Assembly: GCA_002722155.1 (NCBI GenBank)
Contig: PBKS01000016.1
Coordinates: 1 to 64,000, forward strand
Length of the DNA: 64,000 bases
Origin: Chloroflexota bacterium
GTDB lineage: Bacteria; Chloroflexota; Dehalococcoidia; Lucifugimonadales; UBA826
Direction of reading: 5' to 3'
Position 1 is the first letter of the stretch, and every line of letters starts with the position of its first letter. This document shows positions 1-8,482 of the stretch, in pieces. The notes below the pieces were generated by a model. The model made no database searches, was not told the DNA's origin, and saw nothing but the letters and a program-made list of their open reading frames with translations. A program made the position numbers and the translations under genes.

Positions 1-162
1 ATGGAGACTTCCATTAGGGCTTTAACAGCGCATGTATCCCAAATGGATGGTAAGTCCTATGATGAGGTATTGGAACGGATGCTGGAATGGAGAGGTGAAA
101 GGGGTAAAGGTAGAGGAATGCCCCAGGCGGACGCTTTCAAACGGATTTATTATAGGAGATAG
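1..162 (+). CDS. C-terminal end of a putative PIG-L/LmbE-type deacetylase (partial)
   Basis: An open frame runs from the first base of the window to a TAG at 160-162 and gives 53 residues. It begins with ATG, but this may be an internal Met because the gene probably starts upstream of the window. The tail reads ALTAHVSQMDGK, then LERMLEWRGERGKGRG, then ADAFKRIYYRR. A short helix with an alanine-histidine-serine-glutamine stretch followed by an EAF-type tail is what I recall from the C-termini of PIG-L (LmbE-like) zinc deacetylases. The catalytic motifs of that family would lie outside the window, so the call is tentative. The cupin gene follows 25 bases downstream on the same strand, so the two may be co-transcribed. 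Confidence 0.4.
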   Translation: METSIRALTAHVSQMDGKSYDEVLERMLEWRGERGKGRGMPQADAFKRIYYRR

Positions 163-187
163 AAAAGCAAAGAACGAAGGAATTATT

Positions 188-499
188 ATGAAACCTGTTA
201 TAAAAAACTATAGAGAACATTCAAATCCTATTTTGGGTAAGAGCGATGGAGTTCCAAATTATGTGATGCTTTATGTTCAGCATGCACCAGGTGAATCTTC
301 TCCTTTTCATACGCATCCTTGGGAACATCAGGCTTTTATAACAGAAGGTGCTGGAGTGTTGTTTTTCGGTGGTGAAGAATATCCAATAAAGCAAGGAGAC
401 TGCGTTCATGTTCCTGAGAATGTTGAACATCAGTTTAGAAACACTGGGGATGTTCCAATGAATAGGGTGACTGTAAATCCAATAGGATCAGAGGAATAG
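188..499 (+). CDS. Small single-domain cupin protein
   Basis: A 103-residue protein with one cupin barrel. Cupin motif 1 is visible as PFHTHPWEHQAFITEGAG (two His, a Glu position and a further His), and motif 2 as GDCVHVPENVEHQFRNTG (terminal His). Together they form a metal site typical of small cupins, such as sugar isomerases, oxygenases or sensor-like proteins. The start at 188 is chosen because the Met begins just before the beta-barrel and follows an AAGG ribosome site about 8 bases upstream; the frame is open further upstream, but that part overlaps the preceding gene. It lies downstream of the putative deacetylase and converges with the DapA-family gene, with only two bases between the stops. 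The substrate cannot be read from the sequence. Confidence 0.85.
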   Translation: MKPVIKNYREHSNPILGKSDGVPNYVMLYVQHAPGESSPFHTHPWEHQAFITEGAGVLFFGGEEYPIKQGDCVHVPENVEHQFRNTGDVPMNRVTVNPIGSEE

Positions 500-501
500 C
501 A

Positions 502-1392
502 TTATTTTAAACCTACTCTATTTATCATCTCGAGGAGTTCTTTGAAAGTATTTTCTGCAAGTTGGCCTGCTGGATGTCTAACTGTAGGATGACTTATCAG
601 TCCTCTGTGATGAATGCCTGCCTTGCGGATGGCTAATCCTATACCTTCCTGCTGTTCAAATTGAATTAAAGGCAGATGGTCATAGAATAATTTTTCAGCG
701 ACTTCTAATTTGCCATTTTTGAACTCATCACAAATTTGGACCAATATTTCAGGGTATGCGAATCCAGTCATGGCACCTATTGAGCCTCTTCGTAGTTCAT
801 CAAGGAGGAATACCCCGCCAAGGCCTCCGAAAATTCCCATTCTATCGTGAATTTTATTGCGAATTGCACTTATTTTAGTAGGAGTTGGTGGATCTTCAAG
901 TTTTAGATATTTCACATTCGGTATCTCATTGGCTACTCTGACGATAAAATCTACAGGCATTTCTACTCCAGATGTTTGTGGGTAGTCTTGCAACACGATA
1001 GGAATAGTCAATTGTTCTGCTAATTGGTGATAGTATCCGAAAAGGGCGTCTAGATTGGATTTAGGCATTGATGGTGCAGAGACCATTACAGCAGCAGCAC
1101 CAATTTGTTCTGCTTCTTTGCTTCTCTCTATCATTGCCTTGGTTCCATTGGCTGTGGTACCTAGAGTTACAGGTAAATTTCCGGACGATTTTATAATTGT
1201 CTCTGCAATTTTCGTCCGTTCCCTATCTGTTAGACGAGCAGCTTCGCCCATTACTCCAAGCCCAACCACGCCTGTACATTCGGAAGATATGGCCTGTTGC
1301 ACTAAGTTAGGAATGGAATCATAGTCGACCTCTTCATTTTGGTGAAAAGGGGTTGCAAGCATCCAATGCATTCCATAGAAGGAATCGACCAT
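502..1392 (-). CDS. DapA/dihydrodipicolinate synthase family aldolase
   Basis: A 296-residue class I (Schiff-base) aldolase or lyase of the DHDPS/N-acetylneuraminate lyase superfamily. The pyruvate-binding loop appears as GLGVMGEAARL (Glu50), the catalytic Tyr as LQDYPQTSG (Tyr137) and the Schiff-base Lys as KYLKLEDPP (Lys164). The usual GTTGE loop is altered to GVMGE and the residues after the Lys are acidic (LEDPP). This argues against true DapA and for a side branch of the family acting on other 2-oxo acids. The start has a good AGGAGA site 6 bases upstream. The gene lies 9 bases after the NHL propeller gene on the same strand, probably one transcript. A second family member at 39166-40104 is only distantly similar. 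The exact substrate is unknown. Confidence 0.85.
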   Translation of the reverse strand: MVDSFYGMHWMLATPFHQNEEVDYDSIPNLVQQAISSECTGVVGLGVMGEAARLTDRERTKIAETIIKSSGNLPVTLGTTANGTKAMIERSKEAEQIGAAAVMVSAPSMPKSNLDALFGYYHQLAEQLTIPIVLQDYPQTSGVEMPVDFIVRVANEIPNVKYLKLEDPPTPTKISAIRNKIHDRMGIFGGLGGVFLLDELRRGSIGAMTGFAYPEILVQICDEFKNGKLEVAEKLFYDHLPLIQFEQQEGIGLAIRKAGIHHRGLISHPTVRHPAGQLAENTFKELLEMINRVGLK

Positions 1393-1401
1393 TTGGTTCT
1401 C

Positions 1402-2430
1402 CTATTGTGGATTCACAGTTCTTACTCGATGGTTCTCACTATCAGCTATGTATATTGTGCCAGAGTGGTCAGTTACTACACCGTGAGGTCGAGCCAGACC
1501 TGCCTGAGTAGGTAACCCTCCGTCTCCGCCAGGCCCCTCCGTTCCACCAGCGATAGTGGTAATGATATTACTGTTTTTATCGATAATTCGGAGTGCATGA
1601 TTTTCAGTGTCTACAACCAGGACATTTCCCTCATTGTCACATCTTATAGCTTTGGGCCCGTTAAATAAGGCATATCTAGCATCTTCACCATCGCCACTAT
1701 AACCTTGCTCCCCTGTTCCTGCTATTGTGGTTATTATGCCTTTTTTGTCTATTTTCCGGATGGTATTACCTTCTCGCTCACAAATGTAGGTATTTCCTTC
1801 CTTGTCAGTGCAAACGGCCCTTGCCCCATAGATTCCTGCTTTATCAGCGGGACCCCCATCTCCAGTATGTTCTTTTTCACCAGTGCCTGCTAGTGTAGTT
1901 ATTAATCCGGTTATTGGATCATATTTTCTAATTCTCTGATCTTGAATATCAGCAACCAGTACATTCCCGTCATTATCTATTGCGCAGTCATTGGGTTCGA
2001 TCATTGCTGACTGTACCCCAGGTATACCGTCCTTTCCTGAGCCTTCACTACCAGTGCCTGCTACTGTTTTTATCTTATTAGTTGATATTTCAATCATCCT
2101 AATTGATGGATTGAATCTTTGGCATATATATACATTACCGTTTTTATCTACTTGTACCGCGTATATTTCGTCTATTGAGGCCTCGTTGGCATTTCCTCCA
2201 TCACCGGAATGCCCTTGCTTACCATTACCTGCAAAATTTGTAATAATTCCAGTTCCTAGGTCTAAACGCCTCACTCTAAAATTAAAACAATCCGCGATGT
2301 ACAGATATCTCCCAGACGGATCTATTTCTACATGGAATGGATTATCCATTGTAGCTTCTTTGGCTGGGCCGCCGTCACCGCTGTATCCTTGGTCTCCGGT
2401 ACCGACTATGCTCTGAATTACCGAACTCAA
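1402..2430 (-). CDS. Six-repeat NHL beta-propeller protein
   Basis: A 342-residue protein made almost entirely of six repeats of about 56 residues. Each opens with a variant of AGTGxxGxSGDGGxAxxA, followed by a blade with a GNVYIAD-type strand and an R[VI]R[KR][IL] strand. This is the NHL repeat pattern and would close into a six-bladed propeller. No signal peptide is visible: the first repeat begins at residue 8, so the protein is probably cytoplasmic unless the start is wrong. The start codon is TTG with AAGGAG 6 bases upstream. It precedes the DapA-family gene by 9 bases, so the pair is likely an operon. NHL and SMP-30-type propellers can be lactonases or binding scaffolds; I see no motif that decides between these. 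Confidence 0.85.
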   Translation of the reverse strand: MSSVIQSIVGTGDQGYSGDGGPAKEATMDNPFHVEIDPSGRYLYIADCFNFRVRRLDLGTGIITNFAGNGKQGHSGDGGNANEASIDEIYAVQVDKNGNVYICQRFNPSIRMIEISTNKIKTVAGTGSEGSGKDGIPGVQSAMIEPNDCAIDNDGNVLVADIQDQRIRKYDPITGLITTLAGTGEKEHTGDGGPADKAGIYGARAVCTDKEGNTYICEREGNTIRKIDKKGIITTIAGTGEQGYSGDGEDARYALFNGPKAIRCDNEGNVLVVDTENHALRIIDKNSNIITTIAGGTEGPGGDGGLPTQAGLARPHGVVTDHSGTIYIADSENHRVRTVNPQ

Positions 2431-2545
2431 ATTGCACTCCTTGAATAATGATTACTTTTTGCCACAAAATATTTTATATCACGAGTAGAATATTATAGAA
2501 GGAATCATTAAATTTCCAAAATCTTAGGAGAGAAATCCCAAGCGT

Positions 2546-4087
2546 ATGAAAAAAATGTTCATTTCTTTAGGCTTTTCAACTGCTTTGTTGCTAGGAGCAT
2601 GTGGTTCATCCCAAGATGTCGACTCCTCCTCAATAATTGAACCGTATAATACCCCTGCAATTATCGTTACCCCTACTGAGATCTACGAAATTTCCCCATC
2701 TGCCTCCAACGCTCAACTTACAGAGTTACTTGAGACGCCAACTGCGGTTGCCCAATCTTTAGCAAACACCCAGATTCTCGAGTTGCCTGTAACACCAATC
2801 GCTGTTGTTCAGCCGAATCCTTCAGTCCTCGACAGTAGTTCTGATTCAGTGCCGGGAGATTTGAAGACGGTATTTGAAGTTGTTTCAGGTATGAAAGATG
2901 CTTTGGGCAAAGGATATTCACATCACTCAATTCTGAAAATGAATATGACGATTTCATTTGATGATTATTTGGAAGACATGCCATTGATGATGGAGGGTGA
3001 TGTTCAAAATTCGCGCAATTACAAGGGGTTTACTTCCTTTGAAGAAGATAGTCAGATCAAAATCATTGATCTAGTCGTTATTGATCAAGAGATTTTTGCT
3101 AGGTATCCCAGTGCCAGGTACTGGGTTCAATTTCCAGAAGACCAGTTCCTTATTACCCCCATATCTATTAGTGACCTGGTAAAGCAAGATTTAACTGAGT
3201 TTGAACTTATTGGTATTGAAAATTCCGGAGGCTTATTGTCGGATCATATAAGTGCCAAATTTGAATCAAGCATTTTGGGTGGACTGTTGCCGGTATTGAA
3301 AAATTCTACTGGTACACTGAATTTGGATATATGGGTTGAATCTGACAGCTCATACATAAGTCGAATTCTAATTGAGGGACTTGCGGTCGGTGGCCCCGGT
3401 GTCAAAGGACCTAATGGAGAGGATATATCGATAAAAGTTGATATAGAGATGTCCTCATGGGATTTTGGGAAACTGGTCAAATTATCTAAGCCAGATTTAC
3501 CAGGTACTCCAGAAGCAATGATTTGGGATACGGCACCCAAAATTACGCTAAAGGAAGGTAGAGATTATTTTGCCACTATTGAGATATTTGAAGGAGGTGA
3601 AATGAAGATTGATCTTCTGGAAGAACTAGCTCCAGTAACGGTGAACAATTTTATTTTTCTCTCTGAGCAGGGATATTACGATTGGGTTACCTTCCATAGA
3701 GTAATTCCAGATTTTATGGCCCAAGGTGGTGATCCTTCTGGTACCGGTAGAGGGGGCCCTGGATATTATATCGATAATGAATTTCACCCTGATGCCAGAC
3801 ATGATTCCGCAGGGGTAGTGTCGATGGCGAATGCAGGTCTTCTGCCAGATGGACAAGGAACGAATGGAAGTCAATTCTTTATCACGTTCATAGAGACGCC
3901 CGTTTTGGATGGAATGAATCCGGATGGAACTATGAAGGACTGTAGTCAAGGTTCGTGCCATTCAGTATTTGGAAAAGTCGTGGAAGGCATGGATGTGTTA
4001 GGTAGCATAGTTCCCCGAGATCCTGCTACTGCCAATTTACCTGGTGATGTAATACGTACGATTAGAATAACATCCGTTCCGAAATAA
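2546..4087 (+). CDS. Lipoprotein with C-terminal cyclophilin-type peptidyl-prolyl isomerase domain
   Basis: A 513-residue exported protein. The N-terminus is a lipoprotein signal (MKKMFISLGFSTALLLGAC, lipidated Cys19). A Thr/Pro/Ser-rich low-complexity linker follows to about residue 105. Residues of about 110-320 look like an LppX/LolA-like lipid-binding fold (for example MNMTISFDDY and YKGFTSFEED), which is a tentative reading. Residues of about 337-513 form a cyclophilin domain with TFHRVIPDFMAQGGDPSGTG, then GTNGSQFFIT and VFGKVVEGMDV, keeping the catalytic Arg and the FFIT strand. It probably acts outside the membrane as a folding isomerase. The gene stands alone and converges with the acetyltransferase, with two bases between the stops. 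Confidence 0.85.
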   Translation: MKKMFISLGFSTALLLGACGSSQDVDSSSIIEPYNTPAIIVTPTEIYEISPSASNAQLTELLETPTAVAQSLANTQILELPVTPIAVVQPNPSVLDSSSDSVPGDLKTVFEVVSGMKDALGKGYSHHSILKMNMTISFDDYLEDMPLMMEGDVQNSRNYKGFTSFEEDSQIKIIDLVVIDQEIFARYPSARYWVQFPEDQFLITPISISDLVKQDLTEFELIGIENSGGLLSDHISAKFESSILGGLLPVLKNSTGTLNLDIWVESDSSYISRILIEGLAVGGPGVKGPNGEDISIKVDIEMSSWDFGKLVKLSKPDLPGTPEAMIWDTAPKITLKEGRDYFATIEIFEGGEMKIDLLEELAPVTVNNFIFLSEQGYYDWVTFHRVIPDFMAQGGDPSGTGRGGPGYYIDNEFHPDARHDSAGVVSMANAGLLPDGQGTNGSQFFITFIETPVLDGMNPDGTMKDCSQGSCHSVFGKVVEGMDVLGSIVPRDPATANLPGDVIRTIRITSVPK

Positions 4088-4089
4088 AT

Positions 4090-4689
4090 TTAGGAAAGTT
4101 TTAGGAATTGTTCGCCAAAGACAACTGAATTCTTGAAGCACCTCTTACTTTTTAATTCATCAATGGATTTTATTGGCAATATATTTTCTGAGGCGTCACT
4201 CAGTTTGAGTCTCCAAAACCCAACGTCATACCAGTGTCCATCTTTGTAACCAGCATTGGTCATTAAATAGTCCTCAGTAAAACCAAAATTTTCGTGTAGT
4301 GAAACACTCGGATCGTTTGGTAAGGCAATAACCCCAAAAGCTGAAGTGAATCCTTGTAGTCTTAAACATTCCAGCAAGGAAGCGTAAAGAGCTTTTCCAA
4401 CTCCTAAACCATGAGCCGCTTCTCTAACATATACCGTTGTTTCGACTATCCAGTCATAAGCACTTCTGTCTCGAAACCTGCTTCCATAGGAATAACCCAT
4501 TACTTCATTTTCATGTTCACAAACTATCCACGGGTACATATTCGACACTTTTTTCATTCGTCCGTACATTTCGGTGCCGTCTGGGGGGGAGGTTTCGAAG
4601 GTAATGGGTGTATTTAACACATAAGGAAGGTAAATGGCCGCCACTTGACGAGCATCTCTTTTGGGATCTGCTAGTCGTATGACGGCCAT
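4090..4689 (-). CDS. GNAT-family N-acetyltransferase (phosphinothricin acetyltransferase type)
   Basis: A 199-residue protein starting MAVIRLADPKRDARQVAAIY. The order of elements matches the Pat/YncA group of GNAT enzymes: an N-terminal YLPYVLNTPITFET segment, then WIVCEHENEVMGYSYG, then the acetyl-CoA loop VYVREAAHGLGVGKALY, then HENFGF near the end of the domain. About 30 residues follow the usual end of the domain. Family members acetylate amino groups of amino-acid-like toxins or methionine sulfoximine; the true substrate here is not known. The start codon is ATG. The gene lies 28 bases downstream of the first SDR gene on the same strand and may be co-transcribed with it. Confidence 0.85.
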   Translation of the reverse strand: MAVIRLADPKRDARQVAAIYLPYVLNTPITFETSPPDGTEMYGRMKKVSNMYPWIVCEHENEVMGYSYGSRFRDRSAYDWIVETTVYVREAAHGLGVGKALYASLLECLRLQGFTSAFGVIALPNDPSVSLHENFGFTEDYLMTNAGYKDGHWYDVGFWRLKLSDASENILPIKSIDELKSKRCFKNSVVFGEQFLKLS

Positions 4690-4717
4690 TTACTACTATT
4701 ATCCTAATGCGGGGGAA

Positions 4718-5647
4718 TTATTCCTTGGGTGTTTGTGGGGGGGCTGGATTGGCCATATCCATCCCAAGGGTTCCAGCAAACATGGCGTCGATTTCCTCGA
4801 CTGTCCACCTGCCATTCTTCCTTAACGTTCGTTCCTCTGTTGGATTGCTCATCAAGGAAATTTGACCTCCTTGGCAATGGAAAACATGACCATTCACATC
4901 CTTGGCTTCATCAGAGGCTAACCACGCTACCATAGGTGCGACGTCTTCAGGGGCTCTGTTTAATTCCAAGGGTGCCACGGCAGATTGGGCTGTGATCCCA
5001 CTTGCAGCCCTAATATCTCTTGCTGATTGAGGAACGGTTTGAGTCATTCTTGAATCTGCACCCGGAGAAATGGCGTTTACAGTAACTCCGTATCTTCCTA
5101 GGTCCCGTGCGACAGCTCTTGTAAATCCTGCTATGCCGTCCTTCGCTGCCCCATAGTTAGCTTGACCAGAGTTTCCGTACAGTCCGGAAGTGGAAGAAAA
5201 ATTAATTATCCTTCCGCTCCGTTGCTGCCGGAAAACTATTGACGCTGCTTTCGCTACAGTAAAGGTGCCTTTCAGGTGCACAGCAATAACTGCGTCCCAT
5301 TCTTCCTCTGTCATGTTGAACAGCATTCTGTCTCTTAGTATTCCAGCTACAGCTACAACAATGTCTAATTTGCCAAAGTTATCCAAGGCAGTTTTCACAA
5401 TGTTTTCTCCCCCGTCCATTGTTGCCACAGAATCGTAATTAGCAACGGCTTCCCCCCCTGCGGCTTTAATTTCATTTACGACTTCGTCCGCTGGCGTTGA
5501 TGAATCTCCGCTGCCATCTACCGCGCCTCCCAGATCGTTTACCACAACCTTTGCACCCTCTTCCGCAAGCAAAAGAGCGATGCCACGCCCTATACCACGA
5601 CCAGAACCGGTTACTAATGCTACTTTATCCTTAAGAAGCGTTCCCAT
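4718..5647 (-). CDS. Short-chain dehydrogenase/reductase (first of a tandem pair)
   Basis: A 309-residue classical SDR. The nucleotide-binding motif is TGSGRGIGRGIA near residue 15 and the catalytic set is present as INFSSTSGLYGNSGQANYGAAK (split here: INFSSTSG with Ser, then ANYGAAK with Tyr and Lys). The C-terminus carries an extra tail of about 40 residues after the usual SDR end, with NGRWTVEEIDAMFAG and a Pro-rich end. The neighbouring paralogue has the same tail. The fold and tail recall the (3R)-hydroxyacyl-CoA dehydrogenase unit of multifunctional beta-oxidation enzymes, but the substrate is not proven. The ATG has an AGGAG site upstream. It follows the second SDR by 49 bases. Confidence 0.9.
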   Translation of the reverse strand: MGTLLKDKVALVTGSGRGIGRGIALLLAEEGAKVVVNDLGGAVDGSGDSSTPADEVVNEIKAAGGEAVANYDSVATMDGGENIVKTALDNFGKLDIVVAVAGILRDRMLFNMTEEEWDAVIAVHLKGTFTVAKAASIVFRQQRSGRIINFSSTSGLYGNSGQANYGAAKDGIAGFTRAVARDLGRYGVTVNAISPGADSRMTQTVPQSARDIRAASGITAQSAVAPLELNRAPEDVAPMVAWLASDEAKDVNGHVFHCQGGQISLMSNPTEERTLRKNGRWTVEEIDAMFAGTLGMDMANPAPPQTPKE

Positions 5648-5696
5648 CTTTCTTACTCCTGACTTTTTATACTCTTAAAACGTATGATGCTTAACA

Positions 5697-6617
5697 TTAC
5701 TTAGCTGTTTGTGGAGGTGAGGGGTTAACTAAGCCTTGAGTCAGATGCTGTGGAGCTAACTCCCTTAGTTCCTCTACTTCCCATCTTCCTTGTTTGAAAA
5801 TTGTTCTAGTTCGTCGAGGCAGAGATAGTTTGGTGATCGCTCCACCATACACGAGGAAAGTTTGACCATTAACGCTAGCTGCTTGATCAGAAGCTAGATA
5901 CGCTACGAATGGTGCTACATCTTCTGCTTCCATCTGTGTGGTTGGTGGTGCTGCTTCCCTATCTTCCGGCCTATCTTCCCGTAATTGTCTAGCAGCATCA
6001 GGTACCGATTGAGTCATTCTTGTATTAGCTCTAGGGCAGATAGAATTTGCAGTGACCCCATATCGACCTAGGTCCTTTGCTGCCACCTTGGTAAAACCTG
6101 CGATCCCAGATTTAGCTGCGGCGTAATTACCCTGTCCAGTGTTTCCTATCAAGCCGGATTCTGAGGCAAATGTTATTATCCGTCCACTTCTTTGCTGACG
6201 ATACAAGATAGAAGCGTACTTACATATTGTAAAAGTACCTTTCAAATGCACCCTGATTACGTCATCCCATTCTTGCTCAGTCATATTAAAAATCATTCTA
6301 TCTCGCAATATTCCTGCGACTGTTACTACAATATCTAACTTGTCGTAGTTATCCAGAGCCGATTTAACGATGCTTTCTCCCCCTTCCATTGTTGATATAT
6401 CGGTATAGTTGGGAGTAGCTTCTCCCCCGGCTGATTTAATCTCTTCAACCACTTGTTCTGCTGGGGTATTAGAATTGCCCTCTCCGTCCAAGGCGGCACC
6501 GATATCATTCACGATGACCTTAGCTCCTTCCGAAGCCAGCTGTTTTGCTACACCTGCACCAATGCCTCTGCCAGCTCCTGTGACTATCGCTACTTTACCG
6601 TCTAGGTAATTCGCCAT
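5697..6617 (-). CDS. Short-chain dehydrogenase/reductase (second of a tandem pair)
   Basis: A 306-residue SDR that clearly duplicates its downstream neighbour. It shares TGAGRGIGAGVA, the GGEATPNYTDISTMEGGE region, RDRMIFNMTEQEWDDVI and the catalytic GNYAAAK. The start at 6617 is preferred over a frame that is open upstream, because MANYLDGKVAIVTG aligns with the family start and AGGAGG lies 6 bases upstream. The tail QGRWEVEELRELAP matches the C-terminal extension of the paralogue. Differences in the substrate loop (RPEDREAAPP against SGITAQSAVA) suggest the pair use different acyl or alcohol substrates. Likely same transcript as 4718-5647. Confidence 0.9.
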   Translation of the reverse strand: MANYLDGKVAIVTGAGRGIGAGVAKQLASEGAKVIVNDIGAALDGEGNSNTPAEQVVEEIKSAGGEATPNYTDISTMEGGESIVKSALDNYDKLDIVVTVAGILRDRMIFNMTEQEWDDVIRVHLKGTFTICKYASILYRQQRSGRIITFASESGLIGNTGQGNYAAAKSGIAGFTKVAAKDLGRYGVTANSICPRANTRMTQSVPDAARQLREDRPEDREAAPPTTQMEAEDVAPFVAYLASDQAASVNGQTFLVYGGAITKLSLPRRTRTIFKQGRWEVEELRELAPQHLTQGLVNPSPPQTAK

Positions 6618-6774
6618 TTTTTTCCTCCTGAATTTCGTTCGCGAGACAAGAATAGTACTTGCCATTAAAGCGTAACGTCCATTGTGCCACAATTGAACAT
6701 GTCTTGTCATAGTTGGTTTGTTTAAAGGTTTCTAGACTAGAATTAGTAAAAAATGTGGGGTAGCTGTTAACACA

Positions 6775-7257
6775 ATGCACATCGTTTTATATAAACCTGA
6801 AATACCATACAACACGGGCAACATAATACGGCTCTGCGCAAATGTTGGTGCGGAGCTGCATCTTATTCACCCTTTAGGATTTGAGCTTACGGAGGCCAAA
6901 CTAAGGAGGGCATCTCTTGATTATTCTGATTTGACCGTGGTTACAGAGCATCAGAATTTGGAAGATTATCGGATTATGTATCCCGAACGGATGCTCTATG
7001 CGACTTCTGCCAAATCGCATAGATATTACACTGAGATAGAGTTTGGAGATAATGACTCTTATATGTTTGGACCTGAATCCTCTGGTATCCCGGCCTGCGT
7101 TTTAAATACTATTCCAAAAGAGCGACGCTTACTGATTCCCATGAAACCCGGAAACCGGAGTCTGAACATAGCAAATGCGGTTTCTATCATTGCTTATGAA
7201 GCTTGGAGGCAAAATGATTTTTATCATGCTGGACCGCCAAGGGTAGTGCCAAATTAG
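6775..7257 (+). CDS. trmL: tRNA (cytidine/uridine-2'-O)-methyltransferase TrmL
   Basis: A 160-residue SPOUT methyltransferase that methylates the ribose at the wobble base (position 34) of certain leucine tRNAs. It starts MHIVLYKPEIPYNTGNIIRL, where the family has an N-terminal strand and an NTGNI/R motif. The knot region shows FGPESSGIPACVL, then IPMKPGNRSLN and LNIANAVSIIAYEAWRQ, which build the S-adenosylmethionine pocket. The length matches the family (about 155-160). The gene is divergent from the SDR pair, whose start lies 158 bases away. The 47-residue Cys-rich protein and the JAMM protease follow on the same strand. Confidence 0.93.
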   Translation: MHIVLYKPEIPYNTGNIIRLCANVGAELHLIHPLGFELTEAKLRRASLDYSDLTVVTEHQNLEDYRIMYPERMLYATSAKSHRYYTEIEFGDNDSYMFGPESSGIPACVLNTIPKERRLLIPMKPGNRSLNIANAVSIIAYEAWRQNDFYHAGPPRVVPN

Positions 7258-7283
7258 GAAATTACTAGGAGGAAGGTAAATTT

Positions 7284-7427
7284 ATGGGACGCTCTAACTG
7301 GCATTATGAACACCCACCGGCCTGTACTTGTGTTAGTTGTGTAGAAAAAAGGCATGCTAATAGACCAGAGGGGATTTTGCAGATGTTTAAAAGGTTGATG
7401 TTTTTCATGAAAAGGAGAAAAAGTTGA
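7284..7427 (+). CDS. Small Cys-rich protein (47 residues, CxCxxC)
   Basis: A short frame begins with ATG at 7284, eight bases after a strong AGGAGGA site, and ends with TGA at 7425-7427. The product opens MGRSNWHYEHPPACTCVSC and ends with a basic, hydrophobic tail (MFKRLMFFMKRRKS). The three Cys of CTCVSC with nearby His residues could bind a metal such as zinc, though a fourth ligand would have to be one of the His residues. Its stop overlaps the TTG start of the JAMM protease (TTGA), which suggests coupled translation. I do not recognise a family. The good ribosome site, position between two genes on the same strand and overlap argue that it is real. Confidence 0.65.
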   Translation: MGRSNWHYEHPPACTCVSCVEKRHANRPEGILQMFKRLMFFMKRRKS

Positions 7428-7834
7428 AGCAAATATTACAAACTCACATCGATCAAATGATTATGCATGCGAAGGAACATGATCCCAATGAATGCTGTGG
7501 AATATTGGCCGGAAAGGGTGAATCTGTTACCCGTTTATACAGAGTGAAAAATTCAACTCCAAGCCCGTTCAGATATGTTATGGATCCAAAAGAACAACTT
7601 GAAGTCATGAGAGATGCCGACGAGAATGGTTTGGAACTGATGTATTTTTATCATTCTCATACACATAGTCCTGCTTTCCCATCTGATACAGATGTCAGAA
7701 TGGCAGTGGAATCAGGTTGGGTTGATTTTGGCTATGTTCTCGTTTCTTTAGAAGATAAGGATTCGCCGATTGTGAATTTTTTTGTAATAGATTCGGAAGG
7801 AATCGTTACTAGCGAAGACTATACCGTTGTCTAG
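7424..7834 (+). CDS. JAMM/MPN-domain metalloprotease
   Basis: A 136-residue protein that is a single MPN domain. The zinc and catalytic motif is complete: an N-terminal Glu (NECCGILAG), then HSHTHSPAFPSDTD, which fits HxH-x7-S-x2-D. Bacterial proteins of this size include Mec-type enzymes that free a sulfur-carrier protein from cysteine adducts and others that process ubiquitin-like proteins. No ThiF/MoeB or ThiS/MoaD gene lies next to it here; a cysteine synthase family gene lies about 13 kb away. The TTG start overlaps the stop of the small Cys-rich protein and is preceded by an AAGGAG-like site inside that gene. Its stop overlaps that of the convergent phosphoesterase gene by 4 bases. Confidence 0.88.
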   Translation: MKQILQTHIDQMIMHAKEHDPNECCGILAGKGESVTRLYRVKNSTPSPFRYVMDPKEQLEVMRDADENGLELMYFYHSHTHSPAFPSDTDVRMAVESGWVDFGYVLVSLEDKDSPIVNFFVIDSEGIVTSEDYTVV

Positions 7835-8442
7835 ATTTGAGACTCATCGGCGGATAACAGCACAGGACCTTCACTGTGAACGACAGTTCCTTCTACAATT
7901 TCCATTGACATTCGGACCCCTGGGTTTGGGCTGCCCGGAGTTTCACCAAGGGGAAATAATTCCACTTTAGCTTTGCCTGGGTGTAGTTCCAAGGTCCCCA
8001 CCGTTCCTAATCGGAGTTCTTTATGCTGTGGGAATGTAATACTTCCTGAATTTATCAAAAGTATGCCATCTCTGAATTCCAAACGTTCCTGATGAGTATG
8101 TCCAGAAATCATGATCTGAACCGGTTTTGGAAACAATTTTTGAAGGTCATCAATGGGCCTAAATTGACCTTCTAGACTGTGGATCATACCTATCGACCAC
8201 CCTTCGAGTTCGACTACTTGAACTTCCTTCATTCTAGGATCGGGGATGGGATCATTGTTTCCTGTTGAACAAATCACGGGGGCAAATTGCTCGCACCAAT
8301 CGAGAACTATAGGGGAAGTCAGGTCACCACCATGAAAAATCAAATCTACTTCTGAGAGAAATTTACCGGGAAGATCACCTAATTCGTCCAGTGTTCTGAT
8401 TCTTCCCGGGAGATGAGTGTCAGTTATTAATCCAATTAGCAT
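7831..8442 (-). CDS. YfcE/MJ0936-type metallophosphoesterase
   Basis: A 203-residue protein from the preferred start at 8442, MLIGLITDTHLPGR. The calcineurin-like metal motifs are seen in order: D-x-H in ITDTHLPG, GD in IFHGGDLTS, GNND in CSTGNNDPIPD, and GHTH in MISGHTHQE. This set marks the small YfcE-like phosphodiesterases. The frame is open another 31 codons upstream into the CPBP protease gene, but that part lacks similarity to the family and overlaps. No clear ribosome site is seen before 8442, so the start is uncertain by a few codons. It is convergent with the JAMM gene and lies downstream of the CPBP gene. Confidence 0.85.
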   Translation of the reverse strand: MLIGLITDTHLPGRIRTLDELGDLPGKFLSEVDLIFHGGDLTSPIVLDWCEQFAPVICSTGNNDPIPDPRMKEVQVVELEGWSIGMIHSLEGQFRPIDDLQKLFPKPVQIMISGHTHQERLEFRDGILLINSGSITFPQHKELRLGTVGTLELHPGKAKVELFPLGETPGSPNPGVRMSMEIVEGTVVHSEGPVLLSADESQI

Positions 8443-8482
8443 TCGAAGAACTATAGTTTTGAATGAGTCAGTAATCAATAGG

